Shown: positions 48,954 through 60,600, numbered from the stretch's first letter. The stretch is 64,000 nucleotides of DNA from Methanoplanus limicola DSM 2279 (GCF_000243255.1 NZ_CM001436.1:718077-782076), one strand, 5' to 3'. Notes: a model not told the origin generated them from the letters alone. Program-made: numbers and translations.

Positions 48954-50636
48954 TCATAAATTATCGATATTTGCAGATTCTGAGAGCATAAAATCAATAT
49001 CACAATTAATATTATTCTTAGAGGATGAGATATTTCTGAAATTAATAACATCAATTCTCATGCCGTACAGAATACCCGAAACTTCCGCAGGAATACCATT
49101 GCACAACCCGTCAGTCATACCGGATAATATGTAACAGAGAGACCCGTTCTCAATTATAAACCCGGAAAAGTCCTCAATGACCATACCCTCAAATGAGATC
49201 TTCTCTTCAGACCCGCAATAATCCGATGTAACCACCCGCACAAGTGAACTGATGCCCGCATGTATCTCATACCCCCCGGAACAACCGGCCATAGTATGGG
49301 CATCATCAGGAATTTTTGCAAAACCGTTTACAATCTCAATAATCTCCCCTTCGGATACCGGTATTTTTGCATGCTCACCCCAAAGGACAACATTCTGACA
49401 TTGAGAACCACCAGACGGAATATACAGAAGTGACGGCAGATCCGGAGCGCAGGGTGAATCATCACCACAACCATACTGAAGATCAGAATCAGAAGAGCAG
49501 AGAAAGTCATTCTCAGCAGGATCATAATCCACAACAGTCATATTTCTCACACATGAGAGACTGCCTTTTCCGGAATAAAACTGATGCACCCGGCCCAAAG
49601 AGAGAACGCGACAGAGAAAAGATGCAGAACGGCCGGGTTTAGCATCGGAAGGTGAAGAGTATGTAAATTCAACAGGACCGTCAGCCGGAATAAGATCACT
49701 GTTCCTTCCGGCAGAGAATCTGATTTCACCACCGGAAGACGGAATGCGGATTAAATGCTCCGCCTTTGCACAGAACCCTTCAGAGATGTCTTCCGGGAGA
49801 GAGGAGTCCCGGAAAGTGATGGTAAAAGTATCATTTCCACTACCGCAGAAGAGCCTGAAGTATGAAGAGCCTTCTCCCTCCCCTTCATCACCATAAGACC
49901 GGCAGGTAATCCCAAGAATGACAAAGCATACAGATTCATACAGAATCTTTCTCTGCCCGTCTTTCCGGAGGGAAATATCGTTGTCAGAGAGCCGGATGTC
50001 AACAGCATAAAGTTCTCCGGACCCCTTATACCTCCCGGCAACCTCGATCATACTTCCGTCAGGGATTTCCATAACGGCAGATGCCATCTCATCCCTGAAA
50101 TGAATGATAACCTCTCCGGTATCATCTCCCACAAGAAGCATAAGCCTTAAAGAAGGAAACTCCGGCAGGGATTCAGATAAGCTCTCCCTGAGATGAACGT
50201 ATAAATTCTGCCCTGAGCGGGATTTCTGCACCCTCTTCTGTGAGTGATACCTCTCTGAAGACGTATTAACATAGCGGCTGTCGCCGTCAGAAAAGCCGGA
50301 ACTCTCAGAATAACTGCTGAATTGGTCAGACCCTTCGTCCTGAGAGAAATCATCCAGAAATTCTGAACCGGAATTTAACTCATCCAGTAAATTAACGGCA
50401 GATTCACTCTCAGGAGTAAGATAGCGGCCAATTATCCGGCAGTAAAAAGATATAAGGGTCGGCCCCTTTCTGATCTCCGCAATTTTTGTATGCAGGCGGC
50501 CCAGTTTTTCTGCTGCGGCTGCCGCTGCAAAATGGAGATCATGATCAGCATTTAAACCGCCAGAGAAAGAGAGGGCAAATTCCTCAAATTCCTCCTCAGA
50601 CAGAAGGTCATCCACGAGTGCGTAGTATGCCCTCAC
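48954..50636 (-). CDS. RPA-like OB-fold single-stranded DNA-binding protein
   Basis: 560 aa, unusually large. N-terminal helical part (about 1-70, LLSEEEFEEFA) ends in KIAEIRKGPTLISFYCRIIGRYLTPE, then an acidic serine-rich linker (80-140), and several OB-fold-like strands: SLRLMLLVGDDTGEVIIHF (about 164-182), VEVAGRYKG-type, and later CRVLSLGRVHQFY and VVLWGEHAKIPV. No C-terminal zinc finger of standard spacing is seen. The N-terminal block is one I associate with archaeal OB-fold/RPA proteins. Start GTG 50636. Gene order lysA-this-radA on one strand. RPA function is likely but not certain. Confidence 0.68.
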   Translation of the reverse strand: MRAYYALVDDLLSEEEFEEFALSFSGGLNADHDLHFAAAAAAEKLGRLHTKIAEIRKGPTLISFYCRIIGRYLTPESESAVNLLDELNSGSEFLDDFSQDEGSDQFSSYSESSGFSDGDSRYVNTSSERYHSQKRVQKSRSGQNLYVHLRESLSESLPEFPSLRLMLLVGDDTGEVIIHFRDEMASAVMEIPDGSMIEVAGRYKGSGELYAVDIRLSDNDISLRKDGQRKILYESVCFVILGITCRSYGDEGEGEGSSYFRLFCGSGNDTFTITFRDSSLPEDISEGFCAKAEHLIRIPSSGGEIRFSAGRNSDLIPADGPVEFTYSSPSDAKPGRSASFLCRVLSLGRVHQFYSGKGSLSCVRNMTVVDYDPAENDFLCSSDSDLQYGCGDDSPCAPDLPSLLYIPSGGSQCQNVVLWGEHAKIPVSEGEIIEIVNGFAKIPDDAHTMAGCSGGYEIHAGISSLVRVVTSDYCGSEEKISFEGMVIEDFSGFIIENGSLCYILSGMTDGLCNGIPAEVSGILYGMRIDVINFRNISSSKNNINCDIDFMLSESANIDNL

Positions 50637-50665
50637 AGACCGGAATTACCCCTCTGCATTACTTA

Positions 50666-51961
50666 TCACTTCTCAACCCACGGAAGATCTGCCATGGTAT
50701 TCAGAATGTCAATCACAGTCTCACCACGCCTCATATAAGCCGAACGGTCACCATTGACCATGATCTCAGGGCATCTTGGGCGGCAGTTGTACTGTGAAGC
50801 CATCGAATAGCCGTATGCTCCGCAGTCAAGCACAGCAATGAGGTCACCCCTTTCAACATGCGGCAGCATCCTGTCAGCCGCGATAATGTCTCCGGATTCA
50901 CATATAGGCCCGGTGACCGTATATTCAAGCTCAGGTTTCTGATCTGCCCTGTTAGCGACTATTACCTCATGATATGAGTCATACATTGCAGGGCGCAGCA
51001 GAAGGTTGAATCCGGCATCGACATTTACAAATTTTTTATGCGCTGTCTTTACAGAATTGACCCCTGTCAGAAGTATTGTTGTATCACCCATCAGATTTCT
51101 GCCAGGTTCAACCCATAATTCCGGTTTGATACCTATTCTGGCAATACCTTCCAGAAATACCGGCATGACTGCATCAGCATACTCCTCAGGTGTCGGAGCA
51201 TTGTCACTGTCATGATGATACGGAATTCCAAGTCCGCCGCCTATATCGATGAACTTCAGCTTAACACCGATATCTGTGAGCTTCCCGGCAATCTTCACCA
51301 TAATCTCAGCCGCTTTTGCAAACGGAAGAACTTCAAGGATCTGTGAGCCGATATGGCAGTGCATGCCAACCGGATCTATATTATCTGCTTCAAGAGCAGC
51401 GCGGTAGGCATCAAGGATCTGATCCGCCGGAATGCCGAACTTGCTTGTCGCAAGTCCGGTTGCGATTTTAGGGTGGGTCGGAACGTCAATTGCAGGGTTT
51501 ATCCTGAATGAGATCTCAACATCTTTTCCCTTCGCTTTTGCCACCTCTGAGAGCTGGGCAAGTTCATCAAAGGAATCAACCGATACCCTGACACCTTTGT
51601 CAACCGCGAGTTCAAGGTCTTCCTTTGTCTTGGAACTGCCGTTGAAGAGAAGATTTTCAGGATTCATTCCCGCAAGAAGGGCAAGATGAAGTTCTCCGGA
51701 AGAGAATACATCTGCACCTGCACCCAGATCGGCAAAAGTCTTCAGGACTGCCATATTACCATTTGCCTTTGCGGCATAGAGCATTCTTACATTATTATAG
51801 TGCTTCTTTAAGGCACTGTTATATCTTGTAAAATTCTCCCGGATTCTCTTCTCGTCCGTCACATACAGCGGAGTTCCGTAACTCTCTGCAAGGTCATTGC
51901 AGTCATGACTGCCGATCATAAGATGGCCGTCTTTTATTGTCAGGTGCTCTGGAAGTTTCAG
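50666..51961 (-). CDS. lysA: diaminopimelate decarboxylase (probable CTG start)
   Basis: 431 aa if it starts at CTG 51961, 417 aa from the first ATG (51919). Makes lysine from meso-diaminopimelate. PLP lysine in YAAKANGN, the HIGSQ and GGGLGIPY motifs, and the CESGD motif near the end mark LysA. The 14 codons before the ATG read [13 protein letters not shown], which matches the normal LysA N-terminus. A GAGGAG Shine-Dalgarno lies about nine bases before the CTG, while the ATG has none. The CTG overlaps the dapL stop as CTGA. Confidence 0.94.
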   Translation of the reverse strand: MKLPEHLTIKDGHLMIGSHDCNDLAESYGTPLYVTDEKRIRENFTRYNSALKKHYNNVRMLYAAKANGNMAVLKTFADLGAGADVFSSGELHLALLAGMNPENLLFNGSSKTKEDLELAVDKGVRVSVDSFDELAQLSEVAKAKGKDVEISFRINPAIDVPTHPKIATGLATSKFGIPADQILDAYRAALEADNIDPVGMHCHIGSQILEVLPFAKAAEIMVKIAGKLTDIGVKLKFIDIGGGLGIPYHHDSDNAPTPEEYADAVMPVFLEGIARIGIKPELWVEPGRNLMGDTTILLTGVNSVKTAHKKFVNVDAGFNLLLRPAMYDSYHEVIVANRADQKPELEYTVTGPICESGDIIAADRMLPHVERGDLIAVLDCGAYGYSMASQYNCRPRCPEIMVNGDRSAYMRRGETVIDILNTMADLPWVEK

Positions 51962-53106
51962 AAGTCAACACTCCTCATCCTTTCAATTGCCTCTTTTATT
52001 CTTTCAATGTTTCTGGTGATCGCAAACCTGACATAGCCGTCACCGTTGCTGCCAAAACCTACTCCGGGCGTAACAACAATACCAGCCTCATCGAGCATCT
52101 TCTTTGCAAAGCCCATTGAATCACTTACTTTTAGCCAGACATAGAAAGTTGCCTTTGGCGACTCCACTTCAAAACCGAGATCCCTTAAACCGCTCACCAG
52201 GGCATCACGCCTCTCCTGGTACACGCTGCAGGCATCTGCGACGCACTGCTGCGAGGAGGTCAGAGCAGTTATTCCTGCACGCTGTATTGCATCAAATGCA
52301 CCCGAATCGACATTTGTCTTTACACGCCCAAGGCCGGAGATTAGTTCCTCCCCTCCGCATGCCATACCGAGGCGCCATCCGGTCATATTATAGGTCTTAG
52401 AGAGGGAATGCATCTCCATTCCAACCTCTTTTGCACCGTCCGCCTCAAGGAAGGAAGGTGCTTTGTAGCCATCAAAGGTTATCTCAGAGTAGGCGTTGTC
52501 ATGAACGGCAACGATATCATTCTCCTTTGCAAATTCAACAACTTCCCCAAAGAACGAGAGAGGAGCAACTGCGGCAGTCGGGTTGTTTGGATAGCCAAAG
52601 AACATCAGTTTTGCCTTCTTAACAACGTCCTTCGGGATATCCTCAAATACCGGAAGAAATTCATTCTCCTCCTTAAGTGGCATCTCCCAGAGTTTTCCTT
52701 CTGAAAAGAGGGTTGATGTTTTATATACAGGATATCCGGGATCTGTTGCAAGGACATAATCTCCGGGATTAACAAATGCCTCCGGTACGTGGGCAATACC
52801 TTCCTTTGAACCGATAAGTGCCAGAACTTCAGTTTTCGGATTTAAACTGACACCAAATCTGGAATTGTACCATTCAGCCACAGCTTCACGGTATTCAATC
52901 ATACCTGTATAATCCGGGTAATGATGTGTCGAAGGATCCCTTGCAGCCTCGCATAGTGAATCAACGATATGAGAGGGTGTAGGAAGATCAGGGTCTCCGA
53001 CACCGAGATCAATAACATCAACTCCCTGTGCACGTTTTTCTGCTTTTAATGCATCTATCTGAGCAAAAAGATATGGTGGAAGATTATCAAGTCGGTTTGC
53101 ATACAT
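51958..53106 (-). CDS. dapL: LL-diaminopimelate aminotransferase
   Basis: 382 aa class I PLP aminotransferase that makes LL-diaminopimelate directly from tetrahydrodipicolinate, the usual lysine route in methanogens. [11 protein letters not shown] at the start, GYPNNPTAA, and [14 protein letters not shown] with the PLP lysine (about K236). The start at 53106 ([12 protein letters not shown]) fits the family better than the open-frame start at 53151. TATATTTTTA lies about 36 bases upstream and there is no Shine-Dalgarno, so the mRNA leader is very short. Confidence 0.93.
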   Translation of the reverse strand: MYANRLDNLPPYLFAQIDALKAEKRAQGVDVIDLGVGDPDLPTPSHIVDSLCEAARDPSTHHYPDYTGMIEYREAVAEWYNSRFGVSLNPKTEVLALIGSKEGIAHVPEAFVNPGDYVLATDPGYPVYKTSTLFSEGKLWEMPLKEENEFLPVFEDIPKDVVKKAKLMFFGYPNNPTAAVAPLSFFGEVVEFAKENDIVAVHDNAYSEITFDGYKAPSFLEADGAKEVGMEMHSLSKTYNMTGWRLGMACGGEELISGLGRVKTNVDSGAFDAIQRAGITALTSSQQCVADACSVYQERRDALVSGLRDLGFEVESPKATFYVWLKVSDSMGFAKKMLDEAGIVVTPGVGFGSNGDGYVRFAITRNIERIKEAIERMRSVDF

Positions 53107-53429
53107 GTGTCTTAAATGTAGTAATTGATCTTTAAAAATATAAGCCTTCAAAGCAGCAGCATAAAAATAAATATTCTGACCCCGGATACGGATTTAAAGT
53201 CACCATAAGTGATAAATACAGATATAAATTCCGTATACCATGCCAGGAAGAATTCTGCATGATATCTAAAGCCTCAAGATTATTTCCAATGTTTCTTTCC
53301 AGCGAAAGCAAACTGAAAGGCAGGCAGAGAGACAATAAAATTAAAACCGCAGATTAATTCCGGCAGAAGAGGAGATCATATCTTTAAAGTCAAACAAAAT
53401 AATAAATAAAAAAGTTAAAGTGAAAAAAT
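53107..53429. other. divergent intergenic region
   Basis: About 320 AT-rich bases between dapL and a divergent small ORF; promoters of both must lie here. An open frame at 53132-53335 (minus) has no supporting features. No repeats or RNA seen. Confidence 0.5.
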
Positions 53430-53732
53430 ATGAACAGGTGTGTCAATAAACTCAGCCCGGAAATAATTGATGAAGAGATCACCCCGGAAGATGCTATACA
53501 ATATATCAAAAAGAAGGCATCTGAAGTATATGAAATGCCGGAAGGATTTACAATAAAGGGAGTTACAATTCTTGGAGAAGGAACTCTTTACACAGGCCTT
53601 AAGATTAAGAAAAAAGAGATACTCTTTTATTTCAAAAAACCCTGCTTCGGAACACAACTTTTAAAAATCAAAGCAGATGATGCTGACCTTGAAGAAATCA
53701 GAACTAAAGGAAAGATCGTCAGCGGAAAATAA
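53430..53732 (+). CDS. small conserved-looking protein of unknown function
   Basis: 100 aa, alternating charged and hydrophobic: helical start (ITPEDAIQYIKKKASEVYEM) then predicted strands (TIKGVTILGEGTLYTGLKI; EILFYFKKPCFGTQLLKI). No family recognised. Weak ribosome site (GTGA) before the ATG. It precedes fdhD by 78 bp on the same strand, so it may be in that operon. Confidence 0.6.
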   Translation: MNRCVNKLSPEIIDEEITPEDAIQYIKKKASEVYEMPEGFTIKGVTILGEGTLYTGLKIKKKEILFYFKKPCFGTQLLKIKADDADLEEIRTKGKIVSGK

Positions 53733-53810
53733 GGGTCATATCTGAGTTCATTATAGCCTGAAATCTGTAAAAAATGTCCTGGAAAATACATAATCCTGAG
53801 TAATTAAAAT

Positions 53811-54542
53811 ATGCCTCTAAAATATATGCAGGGAATTCTTGTAAAGAGTGATTCCGTAAGAATTGTTGATGACCCGATTGTCACAGAAGAGAAGGTAAAT
53901 ATCTACCTCAACAATGAAATGCTGTCATCTCAGGTAGCAACACCTGAAAATCTTGAAGAACTGGGGGCAGGATTTGTAATCAGTGAGAGTATATCAGACA
54001 TTATTGAATCTGTCAGGACCGATGGCAATGATATTTATGTCGAAGCCGAACTGAAAAGAAAGCTCAGTCCTGTTACATGCTCTTCAGGAGGCGCCTGCTC
54101 CAATACACCATTTAAGCATGTAAAATCCGGTATGAAAATTAAAAAAGCAGACATTCCGGCAGTAACAGAAGAGATAGTGTCAGATCTCTGGAGACAGACG
54201 GGGGCTGTCCACTATTCAGTTCTGTTTTCAGAAGGCAGAAAGGTCGCCGGATTTTCAGATATTGGCAGGCATAACACTATTGACAAGGTAATAGGCTACA
54301 CTGCCTTAAACGGGATAGATACAGGCAGGTGCTACATCGGCAGTACCGGCCGGCAGCCCGCAGGAATGGTGTCAAAACTTGCAAATGCCGGAATTCCGGT
54401 TGTGATTACAAAAGCGGCAACAACAACGGAAGGAATCAGGATTGCATCAGAAAACGGAATCACACTTATATGTTTTGCAAGAGGGGACAGATTTACAGTC
54501 TATTCCCACCCGGAAAGAATAGAGGATCTGAATATACCATAG
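53811..54542 (+). CDS. fdhD: formate dehydrogenase accessory sulfurtransferase
   Basis: 243 aa. FdhD passes sulfur to the molybdopterin or tungstopterin cofactor of formate dehydrogenase. Family motifs: NEMLSSQVATPENLEELGAGFV-like region (N..L-G-F, about 34-56), FSDIGRHNTIDKVIG (about 150-164) and GRQPAGMVSKLANAGIPVV. The active-site cysteines appear as C-S-S-G-G-A-C (about 91-97), wider than the C-x-x-C of the E. coli protein. No fdh structural genes are in the window. Start ATG 53811; ATG 53826 possible. Confidence 0.88.
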   Translation: MPLKYMQGILVKSDSVRIVDDPIVTEEKVNIYLNNEMLSSQVATPENLEELGAGFVISESISDIIESVRTDGNDIYVEAELKRKLSPVTCSSGGACSNTPFKHVKSGMKIKKADIPAVTEEIVSDLWRQTGAVHYSVLFSEGRKVAGFSDIGRHNTIDKVIGYTALNGIDTGRCYIGSTGRQPAGMVSKLANAGIPVVITKAATTTEGIRIASENGITLICFARGDRFTVYSHPERIEDLNIP

Positions 54543-54659
54543 CATTATTTTTGCCCGGCGCATAATCAGAGCCGATATAACTTAAAGATAATGGAGAATA
54601 GTCTGCTCCGAAAAACAAAAATTCAGAAATGATAATAATAATAATAATATTTCCAGAAT

Positions 54660-57308
54660 TTATACTCCTTTCCTGTAATGTCCGGACGTTATCCCGGCAG
54701 GAGAAATATCTTTTATTCTGTATTTTGCGGAAGTTGCCATTCCGGAATCTCCGGCAGAAGCTGCCTTATAGATTTCACAGATCTCCCGGCAGTAATCAGC
54801 ATTCCTGTTTCTGGAGTCAACAGCAATGAAATCTATACCGGACTCAAGTATTTCAGGCAGATAATCTATCAGGCATGTATCGGAGGAGTTGAATATATGC
54901 GTCCTCTTCTCACCGTCAATACTGACAGGGAACTGATGTCCCTTAATATCCTTCAGAAAATAACTGCCCCTGCATAAAGACTCCTGGTCCTGAACTGAAG
55001 AGAGAATATTAATCTTTGATACCGATATTTCGGCAGCACCATGCACAATAATTCCGGATGAAGGCCTCTTCTCCTGGCGGCAGAGATTCCTATCAAGAAG
55101 GCTGATCTCATCCCCGGTAAGCTCAGATGAGACAATGACAGAGTTAAAGTATCTGCCGAGATTCAGTGCAGAAAAACTGTTGAAGAGATTGAGTCCGGGC
55201 CCTCCGTAAATCTGTATATCAGGATATATTTTCCGTATGGCAAACGCATCCCCGGCATTTTCAGCCATTATACCGGAAAAACCCTTACCGGAAAGTTCTT
55301 TTATCAGCGGAACTGCAAATTCAAGGAATTTCTTCCCGGTAATTTTTGGCCATTTCCAGATCAGCCTGCATCCGTCAGGCATATTTCCGGCAACAGATTT
55401 GAAGAGACCTGAAATCTCGCGGACTGTACTGCTCTTACCGGGAACGATAAAAGGCTCAATACATACCGTATCAGCACCGCCAGAAAATGCAGCCATAGCG
55501 CCCCAGTAGTCACTTACAATGCAGAAGAGAGAGATATTGTCTGCCGGCCCTTCTGCCGGTGAAAGTATCCCTGATTTTAAAGTATTCATCAAAGATAAAC
55601 TGCCCGGGTTAAAGCTGCCGGATGAAGAGCCTGCCATTCCGGCAGGGCGATCATCATCCAGGTATCTTAAAACCACATCAATATTTTCCCGGACTGATTT
55701 GATTTCATCCTCAGACGGCCTGAAATAATTATAAACCACATCCTCAAGTGAATAGAAAAGCTTCCTTCTCAGCTCATTTAAAAGACCTGCCGGCGCAAAA
55801 AGCCTGCCCGGATAATCAATAATAAACTCATCGGCAGCAAACTGGGTTCCGCCAGTTTTTGAGAATATTTTCTTCAGTTCTTTTGAGGTCAGAGGCCGCC
55901 CCCTTGCCATCTCCATCTCAAACCAGCCCTTAACTTCGGAGAAGAATTCACGCCCGAAAATTATAGCCGACACTGAGCATACCGGAATTTTACCATCAAA
56001 CCTCAGAGTTATGGTGCAGGGTATCTTCTCCGGAATACTGCCGTCACGGGCAATTATCCTCTCAGCTTCCTTCTCAAGAGCATCCCTTCTTGTAATAAAT
56101 ACGCGGCTTCCTGTTTCCGGGACAAACGGCATCCTTACCTTCAGGGAATTTCCTGCCAGGGTGAAAGGCGCTCTCATAATAAATCCTTCCTCCGCCTTTC
56201 CGGATTTGGCCATCATACCGTCATTCGCCTGCGGAATTAATGTACCATAGAGCTTAATCTCAGCAGTTTTACTCCTCTGGCTGTAGCCCTGAACAACCCC
56301 AACCTCAACACCTGCGTTACCGGATTTCTTATAGGAGATCATATCCCCAAAACTGCTGCCGGACAAAAATCCGGGTGTGAACCCTCTGTTAAATGCAAAC
56401 ATGAGATCATCAGCCGCAGATTTGTGATCAATTTCAGATACAATACTCCCTTTGATATTTTTCCGGGCAGATTCATCAATGGCTTTCCTGTATCTGTCGG
56501 TCACTACAGCAACATATGACGGATCCTTCATGCGCCCTTCTATTTTAAGGGATTTAACTCCGGAATTTACAATATCTGTAATATTCTCATAGGAACAGAG
56601 ATCTTTTGGAGATAGGAGATAATCACCTTTGGTCAGCAAAGGCCTGCATTTCTGTAAATCCGCATTATCATCCTCACCACAGCAGAGAAGAGAAAACTGC
56701 CTGCGGCACGGCTGGGCACACATGCCACGGTTGCCACTCCGACCGCCTGTAAGTGAAGATATGAGGCACTGTCCGGAATAACAGTAGCAGAGCGCCCCGT
56801 GTATGAAGACCTCAGTTCCGGCACGTATGTCATCTGAGCGTGATATGGCAGATACTTCGTCAATGGAAACCTCCCTTGCCATAACAACCCTCTCGACTCC
56901 GTTCTCCTCTGCCCATCTCACACCCTCTTTTGTATGGACCGACATCTGTGTGGATGCATGAACTGCAAGACCGGGAATCAGGGACTTTGCAAGCTGCAAA
57001 ATTCCGGCATCCTGAATTAAAACAGCATCCACACCTATGCTGAATAAAAAGAGAAGTTCAGATAACGAATCTTCTATCTCGCTCTCCTTTACAAGAGTAT
57101 TATGGGTGACATATACCCTTACACCACGGGCATGGCAGAATCTTACAGCGCTTACAAGTTCATCTTCTGTAAAATTTGAGGCATAATGCCTGGCACCAAA
57201 TTTAACACCGCCAAGATATACAGCATCTGCTCCGGCAGAAACTGCGCCAGTGAGACATTCAGCAGATCCGGCAGGAGACAATAGTTCAGGAACAGAGTGT
57301 TGCTTCAT
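54660..57308 (-). CDS. U32 family peptidase-like protein with C-terminal extension
   Basis: 882 aa. The first about 300 residues are the U32 domain (VPELLSPAGSAECLTGAVSAG region split here, YLGGVKFGARHYASNF, THNTLV, HASTQMSVHT) with the cysteine cluster C-Y-C-Y-S-G-Q-C-L and G-M-C-A-Q-P-C-R (about 190-225). Related proteins such as RlhA hydroxylate rRNA rather than cleave peptides. A DUF3656-type middle domain and a long C-terminal region follow. The ATG at 57308 (MKQHSVPELL) fits the family; the GTG at 57356 would add 16 residues. Convergent to fdhD. Confidence 0.88.
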   Translation of the reverse strand: MKQHSVPELLSPAGSAECLTGAVSAGADAVYLGGVKFGARHYASNFTEDELVSAVRFCHARGVRVYVTHNTLVKESEIEDSLSELLFLFSIGVDAVLIQDAGILQLAKSLIPGLAVHASTQMSVHTKEGVRWAEENGVERVVMAREVSIDEVSAISRSDDIRAGTEVFIHGALCYCYSGQCLISSLTGGRSGNRGMCAQPCRRQFSLLCCGEDDNADLQKCRPLLTKGDYLLSPKDLCSYENITDIVNSGVKSLKIEGRMKDPSYVAVVTDRYRKAIDESARKNIKGSIVSEIDHKSAADDLMFAFNRGFTPGFLSGSSFGDMISYKKSGNAGVEVGVVQGYSQRSKTAEIKLYGTLIPQANDGMMAKSGKAEEGFIMRAPFTLAGNSLKVRMPFVPETGSRVFITRRDALEKEAERIIARDGSIPEKIPCTITLRFDGKIPVCSVSAIIFGREFFSEVKGWFEMEMARGRPLTSKELKKIFSKTGGTQFAADEFIIDYPGRLFAPAGLLNELRRKLFYSLEDVVYNYFRPSEDEIKSVRENIDVVLRYLDDDRPAGMAGSSSGSFNPGSLSLMNTLKSGILSPAEGPADNISLFCIVSDYWGAMAAFSGGADTVCIEPFIVPGKSSTVREISGLFKSVAGNMPDGCRLIWKWPKITGKKFLEFAVPLIKELSGKGFSGIMAENAGDAFAIRKIYPDIQIYGGPGLNLFNSFSALNLGRYFNSVIVSSELTGDEISLLDRNLCRQEKRPSSGIIVHGAAEISVSKINILSSVQDQESLCRGSYFLKDIKGHQFPVSIDGEKRTHIFNSSDTCLIDYLPEILESGIDFIAVDSRNRNADYCREICEIYKAASAGDSGMATSAKYRIKDISPAGITSGHYRKGV

Positions 57309-57356
57309 ATAGTGATATATTATATTGCTCTGCACGTATATCCGGTTATTTATCAC

Positions 57357-57633
57357 TGCATAGATCAGGAGAGGAAAAATAACCGGCCCGCAATTCCCGA
57401 TAAATAACCGGATTTATCCTCCCGGGAGAATCTAAAATCTATAACCCACAGCACATAATTATCCCAATTACAAAATAAATCAACTGAAGGTGAATATTAT
57501 TTCAATAAATACTGAGATCTGAACGATATATTTTCGCTTAGAAGAGGTAAATAACAAAACAATTTAGTTTAAAAGAATTCTAAAATTATTCTGAATTTTT
57601 CGGATGCAGTTTTGATAATATGGGAGACCATTA
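57357..57633. other. divergent intergenic region
   Basis: About 280 AT-rich bases between the U32 and HEAT genes, read away from each other. Contains short ACCGG/CCGGT repeats (57370-57420). No gene or RNA supported. Confidence 0.45.
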
Positions 57634-60600
57634 ATGGCCATAATAAACAATAATAAAAAAACAGACAATAACTCCCAAAAAATAGAAAATCTCATTGATT
57701 CTCTCGGTTCAAAAGACTGGAAAAAAAGAGAGGATGCTGCAATTGAGCTGACAACACTGGGCCGCCCTGCAATAATAGGCCTTCTTAAAGCCCTCAATTC
57801 CGACAATACAATGCTCAGGAGCGGAGCGGCCGAGGTTCTTGGCACATATGGCGAAGTGGCACTGCCAACACTCCTCAAGCTTGTTGCAGCAGGAAAGGAA
57901 AATACAAGAGACGGTGCGGCAAGAGCCATCGCGCAGAGCGGCGAAACCGCATTAAATGAACTGAAAAAAGCGGCAACGGACAAAGACTACAGGAGAAGAA
58001 GAGGTGCGGCACTCACACTTGCATATCTCGGTTACCTCGGGGAACCCACAAAAAATGTTCTCCTTGCGCTCCTTAGGGATAGTAATGAAAAGGTCAGTTT
58101 TGAAGCGGCCAAGTCACTTAAAACTATAAACTGGGAGCCTGAAAACAGGCTACAGTCCGCAGTCTTTTACTACTCACTTGCTGACCCGGTAAATTCTGCA
58201 AAATACCCGAAAGAAATTATAACCCTTGCAATACGGGATCTTAAAAACCCGGATGAGAACAGGCGTAAAAAAGCGGTAGATCTCCTTTCTAAACTGAAAT
58301 CAGATTCAGTAAAAGATGTAATGCTGAAATATCTCGATGACAGCTGCGGAGAAGTAAGATATACAGCAGTAAAGAGATTATCAGGCATTTATGACACAGA
58401 ACTGATCACTTATTTTTCAAAATGCCTTAAAGATACACATTCCGGAGTGCGCCTCGAATCCGCATGGGCACTTGACAAATACGGCTGGAAGCCGGAAAAT
58501 TCAGAAGATAAAGCAGAATATTACTTCATAAAAGAGAAATGGATTGACCTTCTTCAGATGAAGGAAGGTGCAGTCCCCGTACTTGTAAAAAATCTCTGTG
58601 ATGAAAATCCTGTCATCAGGCTGAGGGCAACAGAGGTACTGAGGAGCATGGGTAAACCGGGCTACCTTGCAATAAAAAATGCACTTAAGTCAGATGATGA
58701 AAATATCAGAAAAAGAGCCGCAGAAGCGGTTGCAATAATAAACAAAAAGGATTCTGCATCAAATTCCGGAAAAGAAGAACCTTTGCCGGAATTCTTTGGA
58801 AAATACAGTATTGAAGAGGAGATCAAAAAGCACAAAAGTCAGATTAATGCAAGCGGGATTAAGAGCAGGGATTCCTGGCTGAAAATTCTTTTAAACAACG
58901 AGATTGAACTTTCAAAGGCAGAAAAGATATCGGGTGCACTCAGCAATGAAAATGAGATGGTACGGGCGGCCGCGATTGAAAACCTGAGACAGAGCGGAAT
59001 ATCAGCCATTGAACCCCTCTTATACCTTTTAATTGACAAAAAGGACAATGTCAAAATCGCCGCAATTGAATCCCTTGGAGACCTTAAGGCGAGAAGAGCC
59101 GCACCATATCTGATAAAGCTCTGTGGAAATGAGAACAGATTCGTCAGAATGGCATGCGCCGAATCACTCGGAAAAATTAAGGAAATAAAAGCGATAGACG
59201 CACTTACGGGCTTATTCTCAGACCCTGACGAAAGTGTCAGGACAACAGCATCGGCATCAGTCTCATCCATAGGGTCGGATGCACTTCCAAAACTTAAAAA
59301 TACCCTCGATGATTCTGACATGACTGTCCGTATGACCGCAATCGGAACAATCGCCGGAATTAACGATCCCATTGCAATATCCTACGCTGTAAGAATGCTC
59401 AACGACTATGAATTTGATGTCCGGGAATGTGCGTCAAAGGCAATAAAAAATATGAGCAATACAATGTTCAATCCGTTAATGGATGAATGCAGACGTATAA
59501 TTGTTCAGGGAAATGAACTTGAAAAACTTGGAATTCTCTCTGCACTTGCAGATGTTGAGGATTTAAGGGCAAAAGAGATCATTACAGCATTTGCAAGCGA
59601 CAGAAATCAAAAAGTCAGCCAGCGTGCAGCAGAAATGATCAAAGAAGCAGGCAAACGTCCGGAGATAAAGACAGAGATAATTCCGGAACTGAAATACGGA
59701 TCTAAGATCGATGAGATTATAAGCGGCCTGAGAAGCACAGATACACAGGTTCAGGTCAGTGCATCTGAAAAAGTCTTTTCAATGGGTGATGAGATCATCG
59801 AACCGCTCATCGAATCCATGGAGAAGAGTAATCCGGAAGTTCAGAATCTGACAGCCGAAATTCTGATAGGTCTTGGAGATCCTGCAATTGACGGTCTTGT
59901 AAAACATCTCAGTTCAGGAAGTTCATCAACTAAACTTATCTGTGCACAGAGTCTTGGAAAAATTCAGAATGAGAAGGCATATGCAGCATTATCCGGCGCA
60001 ATGTACGAGGAGAAAGACCCTGTTATCAGAATGACCGCCGCAGAATCACTGGGATTTGCAGGAGACGATATGGCATTTGATGCACTTGTTTATGCAATCA
60101 AAGATGAGGATTCAAGAGTGAGGATAGCAGCAATAAGGTCACTTGGGTATCTGAACAGTAAAAAAGCGATTAAACCCCTGATAAATGCACTTGAAGATGA
60201 AGATTTAAGCATAATTAATCAGATCACAGATTCATTAAAGAGCCTTGGAGAAGATGCAATCCGGGAACTTTCAGATGCACTTCATTCCTGCAAAAGCGGC
60301 AAAATACGATATAATATCGCAGAAGCGCTTGACAAACTCTCCTGGGTTCCTGAAACAGAGACAGACATTGTCTATTATCTGATGGCAAAAGAGAACTGGG
60401 AAGAGATCAGAAAAACCGGAGAAGTTGCAGTCGGCCCTCTTGAAGAATTACTGTCAGATAACGACTATGAGATAAGGCTTGCAGCCCTTGAGACTATAAT
60501 TGATATAGGCGGTGAGAAAGCAATTATGCCAATGATTAAAGCTCTGATGGACCCGAATTCAGCAGTCAGAAAAAAATCTGAGGCAGGACTTGTAAAAGCA

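Noticed and set aside
53132-53335. 67-aa minus-strand open frame upstream of dapL
   Set aside because: No ribosome site, hydrophobic random composition, overlaps the dapL promoter.
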